Source: Endoryza foliicola
GTDB taxonomy: Bacteria > Bacteroidota > Bacteroidia > Chitinophagales > Chitinophagaceae
DNA: 64,000 nt
Assembly (NCBI GenBank): GCA_965226965.1
Contig: OZ245715.1
Location: 3,844,001 to 3,908,000, forward strand
Direction of reading: 5' to 3'
This document shows, piece after piece, positions 24,562 to 33,213 of the stretch (within the stretch, counting starts at the first letter, position 1; every line of letters starts with the position of its first letter). The translations under genes were made by a program, and so were the position numbers. The notes below the pieces were generated by a model that was not told the DNA's origin, searched no databases, and saw only the letters and a list, made by a program, of their open reading frames with translations.

Positions 24562-25206
24562 ATGCAAAGGTTCACATTTACAACACTTCTATTATTAGTA
24601 GCTAGTTTAGGCTTTGCACAAAATTCCGATGCGAAGCAAGAAGGCGTTGCCAGCCAACTGGAAAAAGTAGATAGTAGCATTCATCAAGTGCTCGACTATA
24701 CTTTAACTCCGGAAGGCTTAGTACTTTCTCGAAGAATGGGAAAGTACGGGTATACGAATTTAAAAAAGGAAGTCATTATCCCTTTTATATATGATTTTGG
24801 GGCAGGGGAATTTTCTCAAGGACTGGCATTTGTGAGAAAAGGCTTGCTCATCGGGTATATTGATACAAAAGGAAATGAAGTAATTCCTTTCAAGTTCAGC
24901 AACGCAAGCAATTTCAGCGAAGAACTAGCAGCGGTAGTTTTGAATGAAAAATGGGGCTATATCAATCCAAAAGGAGAAACGGTGATCCCATTTGAATACG
25001 ATCTTTGTTTTGAATTCTCACTTGGTCTTGCAGCAGTAAGAAAAGACGGTAAAGCAGGCTATATCAATCGCAAAGGTGAAGTTGTGATCCCCTTCATTTA
25101 TGAGGCGAACGGAACATTTTCTAAAAAACTGAAACTGGCAACGGTAAAAAAAGACGGAGTTTGGTTTCAAATAGATCTAAATGGAAATAAAATAAGTTCT
25201 AATTAG
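24562..25206 (+). CDS. Secreted WG-repeat protein
   Basis: A 214-residue exported protein (signal peptide MQRFTFTTLLLLVASLGFAQ). Residues 60-200 form three to four WG (KWG-type) beta repeats, each with a G-[YF]-[IT]-[ND]-x-K-G-x-x-[VI]-IPF-x-[YF] pattern: KYGYTNLKKEVIIPFIYDFG, IGYIDTKGNEVIPFKF, WGYINPKGETVIPFEYD and AGYINRKGEVVIPFIYE. WG repeats are thought to form extracellular binding surfaces; ligand unknown. The last unit ends with the protein (VWFQIDLNGNKIS). Confidence 0.85.
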   Translation: MQRFTFTTLLLLVASLGFAQNSDAKQEGVASQLEKVDSSIHQVLDYTLTPEGLVLSRRMGKYGYTNLKKEVIIPFIYDFGAGEFSQGLAFVRKGLLIGYIDTKGNEVIPFKFSNASNFSEELAAVVLNEKWGYINPKGETVIPFEYDLCFEFSLGLAAVRKDGKAGYINRKGEVVIPFIYEANGTFSKKLKLATVKKDGVWFQIDLNGNKISSN

Positions 25207-25225
25207 CCCTTTTTACATTTCGTTC

Positions 25226-25233
25226 TATGTTTG
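25226..25233 (+). promoter_or_regulatory. Possible -7 box (TATGTTTG)
   Basis: Exact TAnnTTTG match 116 bases before the MFS gene. No matching -33 TTTG box is evident, so this is a weak call. Confidence 0.3.
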
Positions 25234-25348
25234 AGTAGTTGAGCTATGCTGCCTGCCTTTTTGATCAATAAAACAATACGCTTCTTGTATTAAACATTCT
25301 TCGTTCTTTTTGAATTAAGATCGAACAAGAATTGGTTAACTTCATTGC

Positions 25349-26521
25349 TTGAATACAAAATTACCTATCATTGTTATTGCTCAATTTCTCTGCACATCGC
25401 TGTGGTTCGCAGTGAATGCCGTGATGAAAGAGATATTGGTCCAATTGAACATACCCATAGCGAATCTTGCGCATTTAACGACAGCAGTTCAACTTGGCTT
25501 TATTCTGGGCACCCTTGTATTTGCAAGTTTGTCTATTGCAGATCGCTACTCACCTTCGAAAGTATTTTTTGTATCTGCACTTTTGGGCGCCCTCTTTAAT
25601 TTAGGAATCCTAATTCCCGAAATTAATTTTTCTATTGCATTCGCATTTCGGGTGGCCACCGGATTTTTTCTGGCCGGCATCTATCCGGTGGGAATGAAAA
25701 TAGCTGCAGACTATTTCCAAGCAGGCTTAGGCAAATCCCTCGGCTTTTTAGTGGGTGCCCTGGTACTTGGAACAGCTTTCCCTCATTTACTTAAATCGTT
25801 GAGTTTGGGATTGAACTGGTCAATAGTCTTATTATCCACAAGCGCGTTATCTGTAATAGGTGGGCTCTGTATTTTCGTATTGGTACCGGATGGCCCTTAT
25901 CGAAAGGCCGGACAAGGATTTCAATTGAACGCTTTTCTTTCTGGTTTTAAAATTCCGGAATTTAGAAGCGCAGCCATCGGCTATTTTGGTCACATGTGGG
26001 AATTGTATGCATTCTGGACCTTCCTTCCATTGATCTTAGAACGATATCTTGTACTTCATCCAATCCTTCATTTTTCAGTCTCATTTTGGTCTTTTTGTAT
26101 AATAGCCACCGGCTTTATTTCTTGTGCCGCTGCGGGCATTGCTTCTCAGAAAAGACCTCCCCGAAAAATAGCGCTTCTATCGCTCATGGTATCTGGCGTA
26201 TGTTGCTTGCTAACTCCTTTGATGGTATCCCAACCATCTACTTTTCTCCTTTTCCTTTTCCTTTTCACTTGGGGATTCAGTGTAGTGGCTGATTCACCGA
26301 TGTTTTCAACGCTCATTGCCGGTTCTGTTCCCAATACAATCAAGGGTTCATCGCTTACAATAGTTAATTGTATTGGATTTTCAATCACCATTGTCAGCAT
26401 TCAACTCCTTCGATTTTTGATCGGTAATCACCATTCAATTGAGACTTTATTACCACTATTAGCAATTGGTCCAATTGTTGGAATAGCAACACTTGTAAAA
26501 GGAACAGCAATTTCAAAGTAA
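25349..26521 (+). CDS. MFS transporter (TTG start)
   Basis: A 390-residue major-facilitator protein with 12 predicted helices. The usual signature is loose; the conserved loop 2-3 is ASLSIADRYSPSKVFF and helix 5 to loop is AFRVATGFFLAGIYPVGMKI. The start is TTG at 25349: it gives an intact first helix (LPIIVIAQFLCTSLWFAVNA), whereas the first in-frame ATG at 25424 would remove it. Substrate unknown; the general pattern recalls the CP/NNP-type efflux permeases. No regulator is adjacent. Confidence 0.8.
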   Translation: MNTKLPIIVIAQFLCTSLWFAVNAVMKEILVQLNIPIANLAHLTTAVQLGFILGTLVFASLSIADRYSPSKVFFVSALLGALFNLGILIPEINFSIAFAFRVATGFFLAGIYPVGMKIAADYFQAGLGKSLGFLVGALVLGTAFPHLLKSLSLGLNWSIVLLSTSALSVIGGLCIFVLVPDGPYRKAGQGFQLNAFLSGFKIPEFRSAAIGYFGHMWELYAFWTFLPLILERYLVLHPILHFSVSFWSFCIIATGFISCAAAGIASQKRPPRKIALLSLMVSGVCCLLTPLMVSQPSTFLLFLFLFTWGFSVVADSPMFSTLIAGSVPNTIKGSSLTIVNCIGFSITIVSIQLLRFLIGNHHSIETLLPLLAIGPIVGIATLVKGTAISK

Positions 26522-26634
26522 GTAGTATCAAATTCTCGAGTAAGGTCGACATTCATTTTAGTCATGAAAGTTTATGACTTTCCAATCAATGAATTAATTT
26601 TGCTACTACTTCAATCAATACCTTAATATTTGCT

Positions 26635-27108
26635 ATGAAAAGAGGATTTGTATTGTTATTAGTTATTATAGTGGCAGCAGTAGCATACTTTTATAGTTCG
26701 GGAACTAAAGCAAAGAAGAAATCAGATGAACTGTTGGAAGCTTTCAAGTCAGTGGATTCTGATTTGAAAAAAAATGAAGAAAAAGCAACAGAAACATTGA
26801 GTGAAAAATCCAAGCAAGACGATACGCTGTCCGAATTAAAATCATTGATAGTTTTCAAATTACAGTTTATTAAACAGCAGTTGGAAAAAGATGTAAAAAT
26901 TTCTGAAAAACCCTGGAAAGAACTGTATCCACTATTAGTAAGTTTCAATCAAAAAGCCTCGCCATCAGAAAAGCAACCCATATTACAGCTTACTCCTGCG
27001 CAACAACCAAGCTTTGAAAACTGGTATTATTCTTATTTAGAAAACCAACCCAAGGAAGTGCAAATCACTTATGTAAACTTTCTTCTGTACAAAATCAACT
27101 CTAATTAA
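26635..27108 (+). CDS. Membrane-anchored coiled-coil protein of unknown function
   Basis: A 157-residue protein with one N-terminal helix (GFVLLLVIIVAAVAYFYSSG) that is probably an uncleaved anchor or signal, then a Lys/Glu-rich predicted coiled coil at about 25-100 (KKKSDELLEAFKSVDSDLKK onwards), and a polar C-terminal part. No family is recognised. A small inverted repeat (AGTCAT-N8-ATGACT, 26560-26579) lies 55 bases upstream and could be an operator. Confidence 0.65.
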   Translation: MKRGFVLLLVIIVAAVAYFYSSGTKAKKKSDELLEAFKSVDSDLKKNEEKATETLSEKSKQDDTLSELKSLIVFKLQFIKQQLEKDVKISEKPWKELYPLLVSFNQKASPSEKQPILQLTPAQQPSFENWYYSYLENQPKEVQITYVNFLLYKINSN

Positions 27109-27511
27109 ATAAAGTAGTCCAACTTCCCTTCTTCCTTCTCTATGCATCTTCTTGCTCCCCCAGGTCCCTCACCTATTTTCGCTGCACCCTAAACTTCTCA
27201 GAGTTCCCTCTACCGCAAAGGAACAAAGGGCGCAACGGTTCGCAAAGAATTGTTCCTGAATCTCTTCCTTGATCAGGATTTAAAGGATTAAAGGATTGTC
27301 AAGATTATTTCTTCAAACCCTGCTCATCCCCCTCCTCCTTCTCTGTATTTCCTCTTATACTCGCTCCTCATTTCCTCGTCTCCTCGTCTCCTGTCCTCCC
27401 CCCTGTTCCTCCCCCTCCTCCTTCTCTGTATTTCCTCTTCTCCTCGCTCCTCGTTTCCTCGTCTCCTGTTCTTTTATTCCTTATCTTCATACCACACCTA
27501 CCTCAACTCCC
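27109..27511. other. 403-base intergenic region with repeats
   Basis: A GCAAAGGAACAAAGGGCGCA type repeat (27215-27250), the I-type copy (27262-27308) and a long pyrimidine tract (27310-27480) of CTCCTCGTCTCCTC units. The long frame that runs through this tract in phase with the next gene is low-complexity and not coding. Confidence 0.75.
27262..27308 (+). repeat. I-type repeat, copy 2
   Basis: TCTCTTCCTTGATCAGGATT then TAAAGGATTAAAGGATT. Compare 20317-20360. Confidence 0.75.
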
Positions 27512-28621
27512 ATGGCAACAAACAGAAGAGCCCTCCTCAAACAAATTGGACTAGGCATAGCAGGTATTGGATTCTCAACTCAAGAAACCTTTGCATCTGA
27601 CCAGGAATTGTTTGGCGATTTTCAGGCAGACCCCATTCCAGGGCTGCGACTGAGTTCAAATGAAAATCCATATGGACCTTCACCACTTGCGCGACAAGCA
27701 TTTGCAAAATATTCTAACGCCAGCAATAGGTATAGCTGGACGCTAGGGCCGGCCCTGATTGCAGCCATTGCCAAAAAAACAGCAGTAGCGACTGAGAATG
27801 TGTTATTAGGAGCCGGATCAACTGAAATATTAGACCTTGTTTGCAAATTGGCCGCCTCAGAAAAGGGAAATTTCATCGTTGGCTTTCCCAGCTATCCCTA
27901 TTGGAGCATTACTGCTGAAACAGCGGGTTTGAAAAAACTGACGGTACCTTTAACGGCAGATAAAAAACTGGATCTCCCGGCGATGCAAAAAGCCATCACC
28001 TCGGAAACTCGACTGATCTATGTATGCAACCCCAACAATCCATCAGGCACTGTTCACAAAAGAAACGATCTGGAACAATTTGTTCTAGAAGCATCGAAAA
28101 CAGCTATTGTATTAATAGATGAAGCTTATATAGATTTCACAACTGAAAAATCGATGGTAGATCTCGCTGCTAAAAACGATAACATCATTGTAGCTCGCAC
28201 TTTCTCAAAAATATATGGATTGGCAGGTGCCAGAGTAGGGTTCGGTGTAGCCACTAAGAAAAGAATTGAACAGTTGAGCGAAATTCAATCCTGGCCCAAC
28301 GGCAGTACCAGCGTGGCTTCTACCGCAGCCGCCCTTGCATCACTCAACGATCTTAAGTTCGTTCAAGACAGCTATCGATTGATTTCAGAAGCTAGAGCCT
28401 ACACTATAAAAGAACTCGAAAAACTTGGAATGATCGTCATCCCATCCACTACCAGCTTTATCTACTTCTCGATCAAGAATTTTAAGAAAGATTATTTCAA
28501 GATTCTTGAAACCAACAAAATTGAAGGAACTGGATTATATGAAGAAGAAGGCAAATGGACGCGCATAACTGTGGGAACGATGAAAGAAATGCAAGGCTTT
28601 ATCAAAGCATTGCAATCATAA
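27512..28621 (+). CDS. Exported PLP-dependent aminotransferase, HisC-like
   Basis: A 369-residue class I/II aminotransferase of the histidinol-phosphate type: GAGSTEILDLVCKLAASEKG, the conserved NPNNPSGTV, the VLIDEAYIDF strand with Asp, and the PLP lysine in RTFSKIYGLAGARVGFG. The start at 27512 opens with MATNRRALLKQIGLGIAGIG, a twin-arginine type signal, so the enzyme appears to be exported folded. Biosynthetic HisC is cytoplasmic, and no his gene is near, so a role in histidine synthesis is unlikely. Substrate unknown. Confidence 0.82.
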   Translation: MATNRRALLKQIGLGIAGIGFSTQETFASDQELFGDFQADPIPGLRLSSNENPYGPSPLARQAFAKYSNASNRYSWTLGPALIAAIAKKTAVATENVLLGAGSTEILDLVCKLAASEKGNFIVGFPSYPYWSITAETAGLKKLTVPLTADKKLDLPAMQKAITSETRLIYVCNPNNPSGTVHKRNDLEQFVLEASKTAIVLIDEAYIDFTTEKSMVDLAAKNDNIIVARTFSKIYGLAGARVGFGVATKKRIEQLSEIQSWPNGSTSVASTAAALASLNDLKFVQDSYRLISEARAYTIKELEKLGMIVIPSTTSFIYFSIKNFKKDYFKILETNKIEGTGLYEEEGKWTRITVGTMKEMQGFIKALQS

Positions 28622-28658
28622 AAAGTTAAAAAAGTACAGAACATTACATGATTATAAT

Positions 28659-28690
28659 AAGGAGTCAAAAAATTGACTCCTTTATTTTTG
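28659..28690 (+). terminator. Rho-independent terminator after the aminotransferase gene
   Basis: Perfect ten-base stem AAGGAGTCAA (28659-28668) / TTGACTCCTT (28673-28682), a four-A loop and a following TATTTTTG run. Confidence 0.8.
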
Positions 28691-28755
28691 TTCGCAAATC
28701 ACAAACGAGCGACAGAATCTCTGTTTTACGTATATTACCAATCAAATTTTCAGAC

Positions 28756-30831
28756 ATGAAAGCCTTTGTCCATAACTGTTACATTTTATTATTTTTAGCC
28801 ATAAACTTCTCTGCAACAGCCCAACAGAAACTACATTCTATTCGATACGAACAAGGCTTGTTTCAGATCAAGTTAAAAAATGCAGGATTATTGAGCAATG
28901 TAAAATTGCAGTCTGAAATCCCATATACCGAAGCAACACCCTCCTCCATCAAAATGAGTACTGACGGGCAATTGCGTCAAGAGCAAAAATTGAAATATTT
29001 TACACATCCGTTCACAGTTACCAATACTTTTACTCCAACCCCTTATGGAATTAAGTGGGATGTCCAGATTATAGCAAATGATGAAGCGGCCTTCACCCTA
29101 CCACTTACCTTTAGTATGCAAGTTCCCAATGCAAAAGACTTGTCTTTCTGGACTACATGGCCCGATAAATATGCCATGAATGAACGTGAAGACTGGAATG
29201 ATCCATTTGAATCTGCCCCCTTTCAATATTTAGATCTTTATTATGGAGGGAAGAATCACTACACCCGAGACGGGTTCTCCGTTCCAATTGCTACAAGTTT
29301 TGACTCGGCATCTAACAAAGGTCTGAGTTTTATTGAATCGTTCACAGACACCATTTTCAACCTAAAACTAAAAACCAATAAGGAAGGGATAATCCGTTAT
29401 GAACATCGAAACAACCGAATTAATTCCAAACACCCAATCAAACTTACATTTCATCTAGTTTTGCACGAAGCAGACTGGCGAGCTGCTTTGGATTGGACTA
29501 GTAAGAACTTTCCTCAATACTTCTATCCAACAAATGCCAAAGCCAATGATGTTGGAGGGGGTGGTGCTTATACGGCATATGAAGGAAGTTTCGATGCAGA
29601 ACAGATTCGAAAAATGGGATTAAGTTTCAATTGGAAAGCAAGTTTTGACTTTCCATATATGGGCATGTTTATTCCTCCGGTAAAATCGGAAACGGAAACC
29701 TGGAATAAATTCACGGTAGACGGATCTGTTCAAACCACCAGCTTACAATCGATGAACAGTTTCATTTCCAACATGAACAAAGCTGGATTCTACACTTTAA
29801 GCTACTTTAATGTTAATGAATTTGGCAATCGAATCGTGTATCCTTATCAAGAAAAAACAATTCTTGATGAAGATATTTGGAAAGATGGAAACAGCTTTCT
29901 CTATAAAAAAATGAAATCGGGAATCTTCATACCCGCCGGGCAACATCCCTACTGGTACGAGCAGCCGCTTTTTTCCAATTGGGAAGGATGTGTTGTGATG
30001 GACCCCGGAGATTCAACATATCAAGAATTTTTGGTAAACCAAGCTAGTAGACATGTGGCATTGATGCCCGGTTCTGCCGGCATTTGTGTAGACAGATTGG
30101 ATTGGTCGCGCTATTTCAGCAACACGGGAGACGATGGCGTAAGTATGGTTGATATTTATCCGGCGCGCTCATTGCTACTATCGTGGAACAGTGTTATGAA
30201 CAGAGTAGCACCCATTATGCACAATGCAGGAAAGGTAATTTTTGCCAATGTATTGAATCGCAGAATAGACCTCTTAAAACATATTGATGGCATTTACGAT
30301 GAATACGGCAACTACCCCTACTCTATTAACTACAGTTCTTATATGGGCATCAAAAAGCCTTTGGTAATGTGGACCACGAGCACTGCAGATTTCAAACCGG
30401 ATCCGGATGCTTACTTCCAAAGACACTTATATGTAGGTGCATTTATGACCATCCCCTTCCCGGGAAACGATCATACCATTCAAATGGATGGAAAAGTCGA
30501 GGATATTTATATTGAATATGCGCCGCTTTTTCAAGCATTCAAAGGCAGAGAATGGGTATTGAATGCACATGTAATAACATCCAAGGATGCTAAAGTAAAT
30601 TTATTCAAAGTTGGTAATCGTCTCATAGCACCAATAGTTCACTCAAAAAAAGAAAGCGCTACTATTACACTCAATCTAGGAACCACTGAATGGAAGGGGA
30701 AAAAAGTAACCATAAAATATTTGCAACCAGGATCACAAAATTGGATCTTCTTAGCAGAAGAGCAACTTACCGAATCTACAACCCTAAAAGTTCCGTTAAA
30801 AAAAGGATGTGCGATGGTTTCAATTGAGTAG
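28756..30831 (+). CDS. Secreted glycoside-hydrolase-like protein
   Basis: A 691-residue exported protein (signal peptide MKAFVHNCYILLFLAINFSA, cut near ATAQ). Residues 20-260 look like a beta-sandwich head with WTTWPDKYAMN; residues 270-600 read as a TIM barrel, with candidate acidic residues in GICVDRLDWSRYFSN and in HIDGIYDEYGNYPYS; the C-terminal 80 residues form a small beta-sandwich. This layout resembles retaining alpha-glycosidases of the GH36/GH31/GH97 clans, but I cannot name the family. The ATG at 28756 is preferred because the upstream extension covers the terminator. Confidence 0.65.
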   Translation: MKAFVHNCYILLFLAINFSATAQQKLHSIRYEQGLFQIKLKNAGLLSNVKLQSEIPYTEATPSSIKMSTDGQLRQEQKLKYFTHPFTVTNTFTPTPYGIKWDVQIIANDEAAFTLPLTFSMQVPNAKDLSFWTTWPDKYAMNEREDWNDPFESAPFQYLDLYYGGKNHYTRDGFSVPIATSFDSASNKGLSFIESFTDTIFNLKLKTNKEGIIRYEHRNNRINSKHPIKLTFHLVLHEADWRAALDWTSKNFPQYFYPTNAKANDVGGGGAYTAYEGSFDAEQIRKMGLSFNWKASFDFPYMGMFIPPVKSETETWNKFTVDGSVQTTSLQSMNSFISNMNKAGFYTLSYFNVNEFGNRIVYPYQEKTILDEDIWKDGNSFLYKKMKSGIFIPAGQHPYWYEQPLFSNWEGCVVMDPGDSTYQEFLVNQASRHVALMPGSAGICVDRLDWSRYFSNTGDDGVSMVDIYPARSLLLSWNSVMNRVAPIMHNAGKVIFANVLNRRIDLLKHIDGIYDEYGNYPYSINYSSYMGIKKPLVMWTTSTADFKPDPDAYFQRHLYVGAFMTIPFPGNDHTIQMDGKVEDIYIEYAPLFQAFKGREWVLNAHVITSKDAKVNLFKVGNRLIAPIVHSKKESATITLNLGTTEWKGKKVTIKYLQPGSQNWIFLAEEQLTESTTLKVPLKKGCAMVSIE

Positions 30832-30941
30832 CATACTAAAATTATGAGGAATCTTTGTTACTACAATTACGATAAATCATTCAACCTAAAACATCAAAAT
30901 TATTAAATTATAGATCAAGCGTTTAAGTCAAAAACAGAAGC

Positions 30942-30949
30942 TATCTTTG
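30942..30949 (+). promoter_or_regulatory. Possible -7 box (TATCTTTG)
   Basis: Exact TAnnTTTG match with TTTA at 30922-30925, about 16 bases upstream. It supports a start at 31017 rather than at the GTG at 30960. Confidence 0.4.
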
Positions 30950-31016
30950 ATGGAAAGCGGTGAAAAAGCCGCTCGTGAATATTTTGAGCGCTCGAAGAGC
31001 TAAAACTAAGAACCAG

Positions 31017-31418
31017 ATGAATGTATCGCGTACAAAACTGTTGAACTTATTGGTGATCCTAACGTCATTAATAGGCTACTTAGAATGGGAAGGAAACAAT
31101 CATCTTTTTTTAGCTCAAGGCGAGTATGAAATTATTTATAAGTTTTTCACAGATCCAAAAGCCACGCTGCATCCTTTTATATTATTACCCTTACTAGGGC
31201 AACTTTTACTAGTAGTAACGCTTCTTCAAAAATATCCGAAAAAAATGTTCATCTATGTTGGAATGGCAAGTATTGCGCTGCTGCTATCCTTCGTGTTACT
31301 CATTGGCTTTTTAGAAATGAATTGGAAAATCATTCTCTCCATTCTGCCCTTTCACATCGTTTGTATTTTGAATATTTTACATACTCGCAAACTCGGAAAA
31401 GCCGTTCCACAGGCCTGA
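31017..31418 (+). CDS. Four-helix membrane protein of unknown function
   Basis: A 133-residue inner-membrane protein with four predicted helices (about 8-25, 48-68, 75-100 and 105-122) and a short outer loop with YLEWEGNNHLFLAQGEYEII. A GTG at 30960 would add 19 basic residues, but the -7 box at 30942 makes ATG 31017 more likely. No family recognised. It lies 112 bases before the ABC transporter operon and could be linked to it. Confidence 0.6.
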   Translation: MNVSRTKLLNLLVILTSLIGYLEWEGNNHLFLAQGEYEIIYKFFTDPKATLHPFILLPLLGQLLLVVTLLQKYPKKMFIYVGMASIALLLSFVLLIGFLEMNWKIILSILPFHIVCILNILHTRKLGKAVPQA

Positions 31419-31529
31419 TGCACTCTGTTTTGCAGATCAATTCAAGGGTTTCACAGATTTTCGCTACTATTCATCGATTCAAGGATTTCAAGCAGTAGTT
31501 TGAAGCATAGATTTGTTTCAAATAAGCAT

Positions 31530-32432
31530 ATGAATTGCATTGAAACAAAAAACCTGTCCCACTACTATAGCCATGATCAAGCAGTGATTCAACAAATAGA
31601 CCTGGCAGTTCCGAAAGGTGCAATCTATGGTTTTCTCGGTCCTAACGGAGCCGGTAAAACAACCACCATTCGATTGCTGTTAGGTTTGTTGAAGCTGCAA
31701 AAAGGAACCATTTCCATTTTTGGCGAAGATGTTCAGTCTAACCGAATCAAAATACTCTCGCGAATCGGCTCGTTAATTGAAACCCCTTCACTTTACAGTC
31801 ATTTGACTGCGCATGAGAATTTAGCCATTCACGCACGACTATTCGGAATAAAGAAAGACCGAATTAAAGAGGTTCTTGATCTCACAGGACTTGCGAACAC
31901 CGGTAAGAAAACAGCCGGAAAGTTTTCTCTTGGAATGAAGCAGCGATTGAGCCTGGCCATTGCCCTCTACCATAATCCGGAACTACTGATTTTAGACGAA
32001 CCAACAAATGGCCTAGACCCCAACGGCATCATAGAAATTCGAGAATTGCTGATGAAGCTGAATGCTGAAAAAAAGACCACCATTTTAATTTCCAGCCACA
32101 TTCTATCTGAAATCGAAAAGATGGTGAGTCATGTTGGAATCATTCATCAAGGAACTTTGAAGTTTCAAGGCAGCTTACAAGAACTGCAGTCAAAACGGAA
32201 TTCCGGCAACACACTATCCCTATTCACATCCGATTCTGTAGCAGCGAAACGAATAGCAGAACAATGTAGTTTAAGTGCAACAATTATTGATAACAAAATA
32301 CAGTTTACCACTCCCGAGCACGCTACCACAGCTTTATTGGTGAAAAAACTTGTCGACCAAAACATTGATGTCTATCGAATAGAGGAGCAACATCAAAATT
32401 TAGAAAACATTTTCATGAACCTTATCAATTAA
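31530..32432 (+). CDS. ABC transporter ATP-binding protein
   Basis: A 300-residue ATPase of an ABC-2 type exporter. Walker A GPNGAGKTT near residues 38-46, Q-loop region SRIGSLIETPSL, signature FSLGMKQRLSLAIAL near 135, Walker B LLILDEPTNGLDPNG near 155, and H-switch ISSHILSEIE near 190. The C-terminal 90 residues form the usual regulatory extension of the NatA/BcrA-type group. ATG at 31530 is preferred over an upstream TTG. It is the first gene of an operon with a permease, histidine kinase and response regulator. Confidence 0.92.
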   Translation: MNCIETKNLSHYYSHDQAVIQQIDLAVPKGAIYGFLGPNGAGKTTTIRLLLGLLKLQKGTISIFGEDVQSNRIKILSRIGSLIETPSLYSHLTAHENLAIHARLFGIKKDRIKEVLDLTGLANTGKKTAGKFSLGMKQRLSLAIALYHNPELLILDEPTNGLDPNGIIEIRELLMKLNAEKKTTILISSHILSEIEKMVSHVGIIHQGTLKFQGSLQELQSKRNSGNTLSLFTSDSVAAKRIAEQCSLSATIIDNKIQFTTPEHATTALLVKKLVDQNIDVYRIEEQHQNLENIFMNLIN

Positions 32433-32438
32433 TCATAT

Positions 32439-33212
32439 ATGGCATACACCGCATGTTTATCGGCTGAATGGATGAAAACCAGAAGAAGCTTTTCATCTTG
32501 GCTTGTTGTTATTGGCAGTGCCTTTGTTCCTTTCATAATGTTATTAGCTAATTTATTCCGACCCGACAGTGCCCGTTCACTATATCTTAAAGCCAATTTC
32601 TGGGACCTGTATTGGAGCAATGCGTGGAACCCGGTGGCTACCTTTCTCTGTCCACTAGGCGTTATACTCTCCACTAGTTTGGTAACGCAACTTGAGTTTC
32701 GTAACAATACATGGAAACAATTGCATACCAGCCCTCAATCTTACACTTCCATCTTTACAGCAAAACTATCTGTTTTAATTATCATGTTCCTGCAATTTTT
32801 ATTGCTTTTCAACCTGTTTATATATGTATCTGCTCTTATTCCAACTTTTTTTATTTCCGGAATTAAGATGCCTAAAGGATTTGTACCGGCTGCAACTGTT
32901 TGGAAAGACAACTGGGATTATTTCAGTGCCTGTATGCCTATCTTAGCATTTCAGTTTCTGATCAGTTTACGATTCAAAAACTTTCTGATACCATTAGCAG
33001 GGGGAATTGGACTTTGGGTTGCTTCTCTCATTGGAATATCCTGGAAACACAATTACTTACTACCTTACGGTCATTCTACACTTCAATTCATGAGTAGAAA
33101 GAACATAACGGGTATCGATCCAACTAAAATTTACAGTTCGGCAGCCATCTATACCATTGTTTTCATTGTATTGGCTTACCTTCTGTATCTTACCCAAAAA
33201 GAAAAAGGATAA
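32439..33212 (+). CDS. ABC-2 type permease
   Basis: A 257-residue membrane protein with about six helices, following the ATPase by six bases. The N-terminal RRSFSSWLVVIGSAFVPFIM helix, the long LLANLFRPDSARSLYLKANF loop and the conserved VTQLEFRNNTWKQLHTSP segment match ABC-2 permeases of the BcrB/LanEFG-like type. With the ATPase it should form an exporter, perhaps for a peptide antibiotic or bacteriocin; the substrate is an inference from the family and the sensor pair downstream. Confidence 0.85.
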   Translation: MAYTACLSAEWMKTRRSFSSWLVVIGSAFVPFIMLLANLFRPDSARSLYLKANFWDLYWSNAWNPVATFLCPLGVILSTSLVTQLEFRNNTWKQLHTSPQSYTSIFTAKLSVLIIMFLQFLLLFNLFIYVSALIPTFFISGIKMPKGFVPAATVWKDNWDYFSACMPILAFQFLISLRFKNFLIPLAGGIGLWVASLIGISWKHNYLLPYGHSTLQFMSRKNITGIDPTKIYSSAAIYTIVFIVLAYLLYLTQKEKG

Positions 33213-33213
33213 T

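Noticed and set aside
26560..26579. AGTCAT-N8-ATGACT as a terminator of the MFS gene
   Set aside because: Stem of only six mostly AT pairs and no T run; listed only as a possible operator in the neighbouring gene's entry.
27296..27511. N-terminal 72-codon extension of the aminotransferase frame
   Set aside because: It translates the pyrimidine tract into Leu/Ser/Pro repeats; the twin-arginine signal begins cleanly at 27512.
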